A stretch of DNA of 64,000 bases, taken from an uncultured Bacteroidales bacterium (GTDB lineage Bacteria; Bacteroidota; Bacteroidia; Bacteroidales; F082). Shown one piece after another: positions 32,323 to 41,290 of the stretch (its first letter is position 1; the number at the start of each line of letters is the position of its first letter). The stretch is taken from assembly GCA_900317055.1 (NCBI GenBank), contig ONFF01000005.1, positions 62,001 through 126,000 of the forward strand, read 5' to 3'. Below the pieces are notes generated by a model. That model searched no databases, was not told where the DNA came from, and saw nothing but the letters and a program-made list of their open reading frames with translations. Position numbers and translations under genes: made by a program.

Positions 32323-34623
32323 TTATCTGGCATAAGTAGTGTAATAAGCCCTGTAATACAAGCAATTGGAGAGTACCGTCTTGAAGTAAGCCGTCTGCTC
32401 ATACTTTTCAAACTCACGATAATGAGGGTCTGAAACAGATTGGATTTCACTAAATCCTTGTTTTTCCAAATCCTGTTGGGCATTCTTCGCTTGTGCGAAT
32501 GCGATGTGCGCCTTCAATTCGGGATCTGAGGCCTCTTTCATGGCTTTATCCAAATAAGTGTTCGACAACTGCACCGTGTTCTGATAAGATTCAGCATCAA
32601 GACCAAACTTCTCATAGTTGAAGCCATTGTTCTTGTCAAAACGGAGATAATGGCGGTAATATCCAGTCAGGCTGACATTATAGAAGAAGTTGCCCATCAG
32701 ATAGTATGCTTTTGCCGATTCGTCCCCATTATGCTTTTCGCCGATTTTCTGCAACTGCATCAAAGCATCGGTTACTTCGGCCTCATTCATCTTGTCGTGA
32801 ATGCAGGGGAACTCATAGAGGTAATCGTCGCGCATGATAACATTCTCCTCTCCACTGTACCACACCCTGATGTTATGGCCAAAGATGCGTTTCGATTCCG
32901 TCAGGCGGGTCTGTTTGTCGAACAACGGCTTGGCCGCCTTGAAGTCGCCTTCGGTCAGACGCAACACACCTTTTACATAAGCAATGTAATTGTTGTAATT
33001 GTCCAAACCGACTGTCCTGAGCTCTGCAAGATTTTCCTCCAACGGAGTCTTCTTTTTCTTGTTCAAGAAGGCTTGGATCTCATCAAGCAATTTGTCATTA
33101 GGCGCGCCTTCGATAGCAGTCAGATGATGCATCACCAAAAACGACTTGGCCTTTTCACCCTGCAAGGAATAACGGTTGGTCAGCACTTCATCGACGAAGG
33201 TCTTACCTCCAAGAAAATAGTCGTTAAAAACATACTGATTATTATACAACACGCTATTCGTTGCAGTAAACAAATCGCGGTATTCGGCAAAAAGTCGGCG
33301 CTCCTCGTCGGAAGTGATCTTAGGCTGACGGCAGATGTCGATATAAGCAGTCAGGTTACGCACCATGGTCTTATAAAGCGCATCGTTCGACTTCACTTTG
33401 CCCAACTGGCTGCTAGCGATGTCGAAATCCTTGTTCAGGAAATGCAGATACGATGAAGCCAAGTTCCAGAAGTTATGGTCGTTGGCCTGCTCACACTGTC
33501 TGTCGCACACCCTCATGGCCTGATTGAAGAACGGACGAAGGTTCTCTTCCTTGTCCTCATCCCAATAGGGGTAACGCGATTGGGAGACCATATCATAATC
33601 GTAATACTCACCCAACAGTTCGCGTTCAATCTTATTGATAGCGCGCACCATCAGCACCATGGCTTGGATAGCATTGGGATCGTTGGCGATGATTTTCTCA
33701 ATCTCGTTGACGGGATTGTTGAAATCGCCATAACCCATCATGAAATAGATGTCGTTGCGCTCATTGTTGTCGGCGGCTCCAGCCACGAAATCCTCAAAGT
33801 TGATTTCAGTTTCCCAGCCAAAGGTCATCGAGCTGTAGGCCACGGTCTTCAAGTCGAGGGAGTTGGTGAACACATGGATGAACTCACGGTTGGCCTTCTC
33901 GGTCTCGCCCATGCCACGCAAGGCACCCGCTTTCTGACTCAAAGCATAGTAATACATCTCGGTGCGCATGTTCAGCGGCTTCACATACTGGTCAAACAGT
34001 TGAACAGCCTCTTTAAAGCGCCGTGTGTAATGCGCCAACCTGACCAGCTGATAGCCATAGCGCAATTTAAGTTCGTTGTCGCTTTCGGCATTCCAGCTCT
34101 TGGTAAGCACCGTTTTCACCTTTTCATAGTCCAAGTCACCGGCGTTGTGCTCATATTGCTCATCCCAATACCACATGTAGACCTCACTCTCAGTATCGGG
34201 GATGATACGCATGTAAGGCTCCAGGTATTTGGTGTAGGCCAGATAGAGCAGCGCCTGTTTGTGTTTCTTCACGAAATCTGGCGTGGCAAAAGCCAGCTTT
34301 TTGTCGGAAGCAGCCTTGCCTTTGGTAAGTTTCTGAAGGTCATCACGGGTGGATTTGAACACCAGATAATAGGTGTCTTCATAGCTCAGCCCCAAGTACT
34401 TTTGCCACTCCTCGATGTTGCCATTGCGAAGCGTTTCGCCAGGGTAATAGCGGCTGTCATAGGTCAACAGGAATGGATGGTAACGCGGGTCTTTCATGAT
34501 TTCCTGTGCGAAGAGGTTGTAATAGGTCTGGTCGAAATCATCCCAACCTCCACAAGCAAAGGTCTTGCCCCAAAATGCCATAAGCACAAGGGCAACAAGC
34601 AAAAGTCTTTTACGCATATTCAT
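32323..34623 (-). CDS. Large secreted helical-repeat protein of unknown function
   Basis: A 766-residue protein with a signal peptide (MNMRKRLLLVALVLMAFWGKTFA) and mature start CGGWDDFDQTYYNLF. Most of it looks like tetratricopeptide-type helical repeats (EAVQLFDQYVKPLNMRTEMYYYALSQKAGALRGMG). The final quarter (YYLMGNFFYNVSLTGYYRHY) contains aromatic helices. I know of no function. It follows the lipoprotein gene at 34630 by 6 bp, so they form an operon with the phosphoribosyltransferase. Confidence 0.65.
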   Translation of the reverse strand: MNMRKRLLLVALVLMAFWGKTFACGGWDDFDQTYYNLFAQEIMKDPRYHPFLLTYDSRYYPGETLRNGNIEEWQKYLGLSYEDTYYLVFKSTRDDLQKLTKGKAASDKKLAFATPDFVKKHKQALLYLAYTKYLEPYMRIIPDTESEVYMWYWDEQYEHNAGDLDYEKVKTVLTKSWNAESDNELKLRYGYQLVRLAHYTRRFKEAVQLFDQYVKPLNMRTEMYYYALSQKAGALRGMGETEKANREFIHVFTNSLDLKTVAYSSMTFGWETEINFEDFVAGAADNNERNDIYFMMGYGDFNNPVNEIEKIIANDPNAIQAMVLMVRAINKIERELLGEYYDYDMVSQSRYPYWDEDKEENLRPFFNQAMRVCDRQCEQANDHNFWNLASSYLHFLNKDFDIASSQLGKVKSNDALYKTMVRNLTAYIDICRQPKITSDEERRLFAEYRDLFTATNSVLYNNQYVFNDYFLGGKTFVDEVLTNRYSLQGEKAKSFLVMHHLTAIEGAPNDKLLDEIQAFLNKKKKTPLEENLAELRTVGLDNYNNYIAYVKGVLRLTEGDFKAAKPLFDKQTRLTESKRIFGHNIRVWYSGEENVIMRDDYLYEFPCIHDKMNEAEVTDALMQLQKIGEKHNGDESAKAYYLMGNFFYNVSLTGYYRHYLRFDKNNGFNYEKFGLDAESYQNTVQLSNTYLDKAMKEASDPELKAHIAFAQAKNAQQDLEKQGFSEIQSVSDPHYREFEKYEQTAYFKTVLSNCLYYRAYYTTYAR

Positions 34624-34629
34624 AACATT

Positions 34630-35628
34630 TTATTTTAGATTTTCAATGGTATATCGGGTCAGAAAGCCATGACTCAGATGGAAATACACCCATGGAAAGT
34701 CTCTATCAATCTGGTGGTCAAGGTATTGTTTCGCCTCGGCAAGCAGCTCTGGCGTGATGTCTTCGATTTTCACAGTGAAGCCACGGTTGACATACATGCC
34801 TTGAATGAAGCCATCCTCCTTGATCAAATAGAGGTGCTCATCCTTCTTCTCAAACATTGATGTCTGCAAATCATCCTCAGTCAGACCGTTGATAAGCTTC
34901 ACCTCACCCACATGGTTGGTCACGATGCCCCAGGAGTAGATGGGCAAAACAACATCAAAATCAAGTGGATAGTCGTTAATATTGGCTGTATAGGCTTTCA
35001 GTAGCTCCATGTCGAGGATGGAGTTGTGGGTGTCGCCTTCCATCGGGCTTGAAGTGGCATAACACATCAGGCTGCCTCTACTGACAGGCGGCACACCCGT
35101 CTTCTGACGGTCACGAATCTGGTGCAAGCGCAGCGTGCAGCTGATGTCGCGCCCAGACTGCCCGGCAAGTTGCTTCAAGAAACGAAAATAAGGTTCTTTG
35201 GTGCGTTGCGTCCAGTCGCAGTCGATTTGGATCTCATTGTAGCCCACACCTGCCGCGTTCATAATATGTTCTATCGTTGAGTTGACATTCGTCACGAGTC
35301 TATCGACCGCCGAGTCGCCCACATAATCCAAGAACGTCGGGTTGGTGATGAACACCACGGGTATCACTTTGGTGCTGTCGTTAGGCAGTTGTTTTTTCGA
35401 AAAAGCCTGTATCGGTCCCACAACCACCGCCTTACCGCTTTCGACATCCACATCGAAGAGGCGGACAAACAGCCGTTTGCTCTCCAACTGGCTGAAATAA
35501 TCGCGCTCCGTCTCCCCTATCTCGCACTTCGACTTCCAGTAATAGAAATCCACATCATGGCTGCGCCTGGTGTTGCAGGCGGAGAACATAAAGGCTAGCA
35601 ATGCTACTATAAGCAACTGTCGTTTCAT
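34630..35628 (-). CDS. Lipoprotein, DUF3142-like (tentative)
   Basis: A 332-residue lipoprotein with lipobox FMFSAC at residues about 13-18. The core resembles a TIM-barrel-like glycosidase fold: DFYYWKSKCE near the start and GYNEIQIDCDWTQRTKEPYFRFLKQL in the middle, similar to DUF3142; I am not certain of that family. I chose ATG 35628 because it begins a proper signal peptide; an earlier in-frame ATG lies inside the previous gene. It is 6 bp upstream of the large repeat protein gene. Confidence 0.55.
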   Translation of the reverse strand: MKRQLLIVALLAFMFSACNTRRSHDVDFYYWKSKCEIGETERDYFSQLESKRLFVRLFDVDVESGKAVVVGPIQAFSKKQLPNDSTKVIPVVFITNPTFLDYVGDSAVDRLVTNVNSTIEHIMNAAGVGYNEIQIDCDWTQRTKEPYFRFLKQLAGQSGRDISCTLRLHQIRDRQKTGVPPVSRGSLMCYATSSPMEGDTHNSILDMELLKAYTANINDYPLDFDVVLPIYSWGIVTNHVGEVKLINGLTEDDLQTSMFEKKDEHLYLIKEDGFIQGMYVNRGFTVKIEDITPELLAEAKQYLDHQIDRDFPWVYFHLSHGFLTRYTIENLK

Positions 35629-35650
35629 ATCAATAATCGCTGGAATTTGG

Positions 35651-36454
35651 CTAAACAGCATCGGCCATCAGGTCTCTTCTACCGATAAGGCTAAAGATTG
35701 TGATTTCGTTGTCCTCATTGAGGATACGGAGCGTCCTTAGAATCTCGTTCAAGGTGGAACCGCTTGTAGTCACATCATCAATAATCAACACATTTTGCTG
35801 ACGGATGGAGGCGCATAGTTTTTCGTCAGCTTCAGAAGCGAATTTCAGAAATTCCATCATATAGGGACGGAAACGGCTTTTCTTCACATCCTTGGCAATG
35901 GTGAAATAATCTTTCTGATGAATAAGATCAAGCATCTTATTGATGGATCGTTTGACTTCTTCCTTCTGCGCTTCGGTATAACGCGGACGACCGTCTTCCA
36001 GTACATCATCAAGATACTGTTCCTGATAGGCGTCCATATCAAAGGAGATGCTCGACGGCAAAGCCTTCACCAGTTCCATTTTCCTCAAGGTCGGTTGGGC
36101 GAAACGATAAATATAACGAAGCATATACCGATTAACTTCGCTTGATGACTCCGGCATCACCACCAAGTTGTAATCATACAGGTTGATCTTCTTGTCAAGA
36201 TTGTCCACAGCCTTTTTAATGAACTGAGTCAATTCGGGACTGTCTTGCAAGGCATCGTTAAACTTCACATACTTAATGAACGCACTTCGGACATTGCTAT
36301 CCACTTGGTCAGAGAACTCATAACCATAATAGAAGCATTTGCCAAAAGCTTCCACTTGGTAGCCGTCACCTGTCAAGTTGACGATATCCTCCTTCCCATC
36401 GTGCTCGAAGTCGAACACGAACATTTGTTTTTCGTTGTCGTATGTTACGCCCAT
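35651..36454 (-). CDS. Phosphoribosyltransferase-like protein
   Basis: A 267-residue protein. The PRPP-binding loop NVLIIDDVTTSGSTLNE lies near residue 230. The N-terminal two-thirds is unusual: an acidic segment (FVFDFEHDGKEDIVNLTG) and helical stretches with no match I know. The C-terminal position of the PRPP loop suggests a ComF-like or DNA-uptake-type relative rather than a nucleotide salvage enzyme; this is inference. It heads an operon with the lipoprotein and repeat protein. Confidence 0.7.
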   Translation of the reverse strand: MGVTYDNEKQMFVFDFEHDGKEDIVNLTGDGYQVEAFGKCFYYGYEFSDQVDSNVRSAFIKYVKFNDALQDSPELTQFIKKAVDNLDKKINLYDYNLVVMPESSSEVNRYMLRYIYRFAQPTLRKMELVKALPSSISFDMDAYQEQYLDDVLEDGRPRYTEAQKEEVKRSINKMLDLIHQKDYFTIAKDVKKSRFRPYMMEFLKFASEADEKLCASIRQQNVLIIDDVTTSGSTLNEILRTLRILNEDNEITIFSLIGRRDLMADAV

Positions 36455-36520
36455 AGTATGTGTGTTTACAACTGCAAAAATACAACATAGTTTCAATAAT
36501 CCAAGTGCTTCAGGAAAAAT

Positions 36521-38884
36521 TCAAAACGCCTTCCTCCACCCGCAGCCATTCCTCCACTCGGAACAGCCGTAAGCGGTCTTACCTTTTATAATATGACCTT
36601 TGCCGCACAACGGACAAGGCTGTCCGATGATAGCATCAGGATTATCAATATTATTTGATACATGATACTCTTCCGAACTCACAGGATTCACCTCTATCTT
36701 CTCAATTTGAATACTATATTTCTTTGCTAAGAAACGCAATGCTTCGGGATAGGTGTAATGCTCGTGTTCCATAAGGAACTTAACAGAATCACCTCCTTTA
36801 CCACAACTGAAACACTTAAATATGTTTCGTGCTGGATTTACATTAAAAGTTCCTGACTTATCATCATGAAAAGGACAAAATCCATTCAAATTAGATCCAT
36901 GTCTCTTAAGCGTAACAAATTCGCCAACCACCTCTTCAATACGGGCTGCCTGTAGTATTTTACTTACAGTCTCCCTAGGAATAGTTTTTTTTGTTGTAGA
37001 TTTGGGAGAATCTGTCTTAGGGGTTTGGGCTGAGGATTTCTTGGCAGCCATTTTTTTCGGCACCGCCTTCTTAGGCTTCGCCTCCTCCACCACGGTCGTA
37101 ACACGTCGGTTGCTGTTGTCCAACATCACGGTAGTGACGATTTCCGTCACCAACTGCTTCAGCTCATCAAGGAATTGCCGCGCCTCGTATTTGTGCTGCT
37201 CAATCTCACGGAGTTTCTTCTCCCAGATACCCGTCAGCTCGGCGCTCTTCAGTAGATCCTCGTGGATGAGGCCTATGAGCTCGATGCCCGTCGGCGTTGG
37301 CTCCAAGCTCTTACGCACCTTTCTGATGTAGTTGCGTTTGAACAGCGTCTCGATGATGGCTGCTCGTGTGGAAGGCCGCCCAATGCCATTCTCCTTCATC
37401 ACCTCGCGCAACGACTCGTCATCGACTAACTTACCTGCCGTTTCCATGGCACGCAACAAGGTGGCTTCAGTGTATGGCTTCGGTGGCGAGGTCCATTTCT
37501 CAGCCAGCTGTGGCTGATGCGGTCCGTGCTCGCCCTTCACAAAGATGGGCAAGGTTTTCTCCTCGTCCTCACCTTCCTTTTTCTCCTCTTCCTGCTTCAC
37601 CGGCTTGATGACCTCGCGCCAGCCTGGCTCTAGAATCTGTTTGCCCGAGGTCTTGAACTCCACATCCTCCACCTTGCCCATGACCGTCGTAGTGGCAAAT
37701 TTGCAGTCGGGATAGAACACGGCAATAAAATGGCGACAGACCTCATCATAGACCTGCTGCTCAGCAAAACTCAATCCCGTCGGCACCACACCCGTCGGGA
37801 TGATGGCATGGTGGTCGGTGACCTTGCTGTTGTCGAACACTTTCTTGCTCTTGGGCAGTTTCTTGCCCGCCAAAGGCGCAGTGTATTCAGCATAATTGGT
37901 CAGTTTGGCCAAAATGTCAGGGCATTTCGGGTAGATGTCATCACTCAGATAGGTCGTATCGACACGCGGATAGGTGGTGTATTTCTTCTCGTAGAGGCTC
38001 TGAATGGTCTGTAAAGTCTGGTCGGCGGACAAGTTGTATTTCTTGTTGCATTCCACCTGCAGCGAGGTCAAGTCATACAGCCTCGGTGGAGCTTCAGTGC
38101 CTTTCTTGGTGGAGATATCAGTCACAGTAAACTCTTTCCCCTCAATGCTTTGCAAGTCCTTTTGACCATCCTCAACGGAACCATATTTGCCTTTAGTGGC
38201 CGTAAAGGTCGTGTCACGATAAACGGTTGAGAGCACCCAATAAGCCTCAGGTTTGAAGTTCACAATCTCGTGATAACGGTTGACAATCAGCGCCAAGGTA
38301 GGCGTTTGCACTCTGCCGATAGATAACACCTGTCGGTTTTGGCCATATTTCAAAGTGTAGAGACGAGTGGCATTCATGCCTAGGAGCCAGTCACCGATGG
38401 CACGCGAGAGACCTGCTTCATAAAGCGTCTGATAATCAGATTGATCCTTCAAAGTTTTGAAGCCTTCCTTGATGGATTCCTCGGTCAAGGACGAAATCCA
38501 AAGGCGTTTCACTGGACACTTTACAGCGGCTTTCTGCATCACCCAACGCTGGATAAGCTCACCCTCTTGGCCAGCATCACCACAGTTCACGATTTCATCT
38601 GCCTTCTGAAACAAGGATTCAATGACTTTGAATTGTTTCTCCACGCCTTTGTCCGCAATCAATTTAATACCAAACCGTTGCGGAATCATCGGCAAGCGGC
38701 TCAAGGCCCAAGCCTTCCATTGGTCAGTGTAGTCGTGCGGTTCCTTCAAAGTGCATAAATGTCCGAAAGTCCAAGTCACCTGGTAGCCGTTGCCCTCCAT
38801 ATAACCCTCATGGGCAGTGTTGGCTCCAAGCACCTTGGCAATGTCGCGGGCGACACTTGGCTTTTCGGCAATACAGACTATCAT
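36521..38884 (-). CDS. topB: DNA topoisomerase III fused to a CHC2 (DnaG-type) zinc finger
   Basis: A 787-residue type IA topoisomerase. The TOPRIM domain has CIAEKPSVARDIAKVLGA and DAGQEGELIQRW; the catalytic tyrosine lies in KKYTTYPRVDTTYLSDDI; SIGRVQTPTLALIVNRY is also typical. After a lysine-rich linker (about 590-640) the C-terminus has a domain found in DnaG primase: CPFHDDKSGTFNVNP, then CFSCGKGGDSVKFLM. A zinc ribbon (CPLCGKG...CSEWRNGCGW) ends the protein. The CHC2 module is not part of ordinary TopB and may help bind single-stranded DNA or target the enzyme to replication intermediates. Confidence 0.92.
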   Translation of the reverse strand: MIVCIAEKPSVARDIAKVLGANTAHEGYMEGNGYQVTWTFGHLCTLKEPHDYTDQWKAWALSRLPMIPQRFGIKLIADKGVEKQFKVIESLFQKADEIVNCGDAGQEGELIQRWVMQKAAVKCPVKRLWISSLTEESIKEGFKTLKDQSDYQTLYEAGLSRAIGDWLLGMNATRLYTLKYGQNRQVLSIGRVQTPTLALIVNRYHEIVNFKPEAYWVLSTVYRDTTFTATKGKYGSVEDGQKDLQSIEGKEFTVTDISTKKGTEAPPRLYDLTSLQVECNKKYNLSADQTLQTIQSLYEKKYTTYPRVDTTYLSDDIYPKCPDILAKLTNYAEYTAPLAGKKLPKSKKVFDNSKVTDHHAIIPTGVVPTGLSFAEQQVYDEVCRHFIAVFYPDCKFATTTVMGKVEDVEFKTSGKQILEPGWREVIKPVKQEEEKKEGEDEEKTLPIFVKGEHGPHQPQLAEKWTSPPKPYTEATLLRAMETAGKLVDDESLREVMKENGIGRPSTRAAIIETLFKRNYIRKVRKSLEPTPTGIELIGLIHEDLLKSAELTGIWEKKLREIEQHKYEARQFLDELKQLVTEIVTTVMLDNSNRRVTTVVEEAKPKKAVPKKMAAKKSSAQTPKTDSPKSTTKKTIPRETVSKILQAARIEEVVGEFVTLKRHGSNLNGFCPFHDDKSGTFNVNPARNIFKCFSCGKGGDSVKFLMEHEHYTYPEALRFLAKKYSIQIEKIEVNPVSSEEYHVSNNIDNPDAIIGQPCPLCGKGHIIKGKTAYGCSEWRNGCGWRKAF

Positions 38885-38887
38885 TAT

Positions 38888-38921
38888 TAGTTTAGAGTTG
38901 AGTGTTTAGAGTTTAGAGTAG
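38888..38921. repeat. Degenerate GTTTAGAGTT words
   Basis: GTTTAGAGTT-type words repeat just upstream of topB. The same word, inverted, occurs at 59124-59153. Confidence 0.6.
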
Positions 38922-38956
38922 TAACTGACCTATGTGTCAGCCCTCTGACAATTGTT

Positions 38957-41242
38957 TTAGTCGTTTTGAATTGTATCAGGATTATAATTCATCAATATCT
39001 CAGCCTTGTCCTTTTGTGCCACAAACCACACCAAATCAGCGGGTTGGAATGCAATTCGAGCCGACGGATTCAAGATAAAATGTCCTTCTCTCTCGATGGC
39101 GATAATCATGGCATCGAAATTCTCGGCCAAACCCGAATCCTTGAGCGCAACGCCCACATATGGACTATTGGGACGCACCTGCACATTGTACAAATCCACC
39201 TCACTCTCCTCATGCTCCTGGATGAGCGCATCGTCGAAGACTTCCACTTTGCCCACCATCAACCGTAGATGATCCTCATGCCCTACAAAGGTAATCTTAT
39301 CGAAAGGAAACAACTGAAAGTCAGACCTAGGCAACTCATACAGCTGTTTGCCGCGCTCCACGCTGACCACGCTCACATTATAATTGTCACGAAAATCGGT
39401 CTCTTTGATCAGCTTTCCAGCATAAACACTGTCAGGACTCAAGGTCATCTTCTGCAAATGGCAGTTCTCCTGCAAGATTTCGGGGATGGCAAACACCTGC
39501 GTCGACTGGCGCTTGTTGAGGTTGCCTTGAAAGTTGTCCTCGATGCGTTTGTAGAACTTCATCGCGGGACTCATGACACGAAGCATGATCGTATAGCCAA
39601 AGGCCATGGCGATATTGATGAAATGGAAATAGGGAGCTCCAACGCCCAAATGCGACCAGAATGCCGCATTAAAGAAATGCCGCATAACGGAAGCAGCCAC
39701 CACCCACACAATGACAAAACGCAAGATGAAGATACTCAAAATCAAGGTCTTATTGAATCTACTGTTCTCCATCAGCTTGTGCGTGGTCTTGACCAAGGTA
39801 TGCCTGAAGCCGATAGCCCACAGGAAAGGCGAAACAAGCACCAAAGTGATGGCCGCACTGATGGCGATACCCCAAATGCCATGCACGTATTTCATGACCT
39901 CGGAGCCAATCCAGAAACAGATGAACAGCACCGCAATGACGATGGCAACATTTATGATGATATGCTTAAACTGTCGGCCCATGAAACTGGCCATATTCAC
40001 TTTCTTGCCGCTCTTCACCTTGATGCCTCGGTCGTTGCTCTCCAAATGATTCAACCAACCCTCGGGGAAATGCCCACTCAGCCAACGATAGGTCGGAACC
40101 GCTGCCTTGATGGCGTATGGCGTGATGAAAGTCGTTATGATAGACACCGAAACGATGATGGGATACAAGAACTCGTCAATGACACCATAGCTCAAACCCA
40201 ATGAGGCAATGATGAAAGAAAACTCACCGATCTGGCAGAAACAAAAACCGCCTTGAATGGATTGTTTAAGTCCCAAACCTGCCAACAACCGACCGATGAC
40301 ATTGCTCAAAGGCTTGAAGAGCAGCAAAACCACAGTCACCACAAGAATTTGCCACCAATAATCCACCAAAATCTTCGGGTCGACCAACATACCGACCGAG
40401 ACAAAGAAGATGGCACCAAACAGGTTCTTGATGGGAGTTGTCAGCTTATGAATCATCTCAGCCTCAAGGGTTTCTGCCAAGATGGAACCCATGATGAACG
40501 CGCCTAAGGCCGATGAAAAACCAGCCACATTGGCCAAGACGACCATCATGAAACACAATCCCACCGAAAAAACAGTCAAGGTCTCTTCCGACATGAACTT
40601 ACGAGACCATCGCAACACGGTCGGCACAATGAAGATACCACCGATGAACCATATCAACAGGAAGAATCCAAGCTTCAACATGCTAGTAACCAGCTGCATG
40701 CCATCGAAGGTCTTACTTACTGCCAAGGTGGACAAGATGACCATCAGCAAAACAGCCTCCAGATCTTCCACCACCAACTCACCGATGACGTTGCCGCTGA
40801 ATTTTTCGCGATGTAACTTCATGTCGTCGAATGCCTTGGCGATAATCGTCGTCGAGGAAATAGACAACATGGCACCGAGGAAGATGCAGTCCATCTGCGA
40901 CCAACCCAGAACCTTACCTAACAAGAAACCCACCACGCACATCGTCACCAGCTCGGTCAAAGCGGTAATACCAACCGTCCCTCCCACTTTCTTCAGCTTC
41001 TTGAAACTGAACTCCAAGCCGATACCGAACAGCATGAACACCATACCGATTTCGCTCCAAGTCTCCACACTCGTATGGTCGTTGATGACAGGAAACCACT
41101 CGAAGTTGGGGCCAATGAGGAAACCAGCTATGATATAACCCAAAACTACAGGCTGCTTTAACCATTTGAAAATCACTGTTGTTATACCTGCCGTGACGAG
41201 TATTAAGGCAAGGTCGGAGAATAATGCGGGTAAGGATTCCAT
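38957..41242 (-). CDS. CPA2 cation/proton antiporter with C-terminal RCK_C domains
   Basis: A 761-residue inner-membrane protein. The first 390 residues form a Kef/CPA2-type antiporter (LVTAGITTVIFKWLKQPVVLGYIIAGFLIGP, LGAMLSISSTTIIAKAF). A second membrane part spans about 420-560. The C-terminus holds two RCK_C (TrkA-C) ligand-binding domains (MTLSPDSVYAGKLIKETDF and VRPNSPYVGVALKDSGL). It likely exchanges K+ or Na+ for protons. The next gene upstream encodes a close paralogue, so this is a tandem duplication. Confidence 0.88.
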   Translation of the reverse strand: MESLPALFSDLALILVTAGITTVIFKWLKQPVVLGYIIAGFLIGPNFEWFPVINDHTSVETWSEIGMVFMLFGIGLEFSFKKLKKVGGTVGITALTELVTMCVVGFLLGKVLGWSQMDCIFLGAMLSISSTTIIAKAFDDMKLHREKFSGNVIGELVVEDLEAVLLMVILSTLAVSKTFDGMQLVTSMLKLGFFLLIWFIGGIFIVPTVLRWSRKFMSEETLTVFSVGLCFMMVVLANVAGFSSALGAFIMGSILAETLEAEMIHKLTTPIKNLFGAIFFVSVGMLVDPKILVDYWWQILVVTVVLLLFKPLSNVIGRLLAGLGLKQSIQGGFCFCQIGEFSFIIASLGLSYGVIDEFLYPIIVSVSIITTFITPYAIKAAVPTYRWLSGHFPEGWLNHLESNDRGIKVKSGKKVNMASFMGRQFKHIIINVAIVIAVLFICFWIGSEVMKYVHGIWGIAISAAITLVLVSPFLWAIGFRHTLVKTTHKLMENSRFNKTLILSIFILRFVIVWVVAASVMRHFFNAAFWSHLGVGAPYFHFINIAMAFGYTIMLRVMSPAMKFYKRIEDNFQGNLNKRQSTQVFAIPEILQENCHLQKMTLSPDSVYAGKLIKETDFRDNYNVSVVSVERGKQLYELPRSDFQLFPFDKITFVGHEDHLRLMVGKVEVFDDALIQEHEESEVDLYNVQVRPNSPYVGVALKDSGLAENFDAMIIAIEREGHFILNPSARIAFQPADLVWFVAQKDKAEILMNYNPDTIQND

Positions 41243-41246
41243 GGCT

Positions 41247-41290
41247 ATCAGTTATCAGTTTTCAGTTGTTCAGTTGACAGTTGTTCAGTT
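41247..41290. repeat. Degenerate TCAGTTGT words overlapping a gene end
   Basis: CAGTT recurs every 6-9 bases between the two antiporter genes. It supplies the last codons of the upstream antiporter (EQLSTEQLKTDN). Confidence 0.65.
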
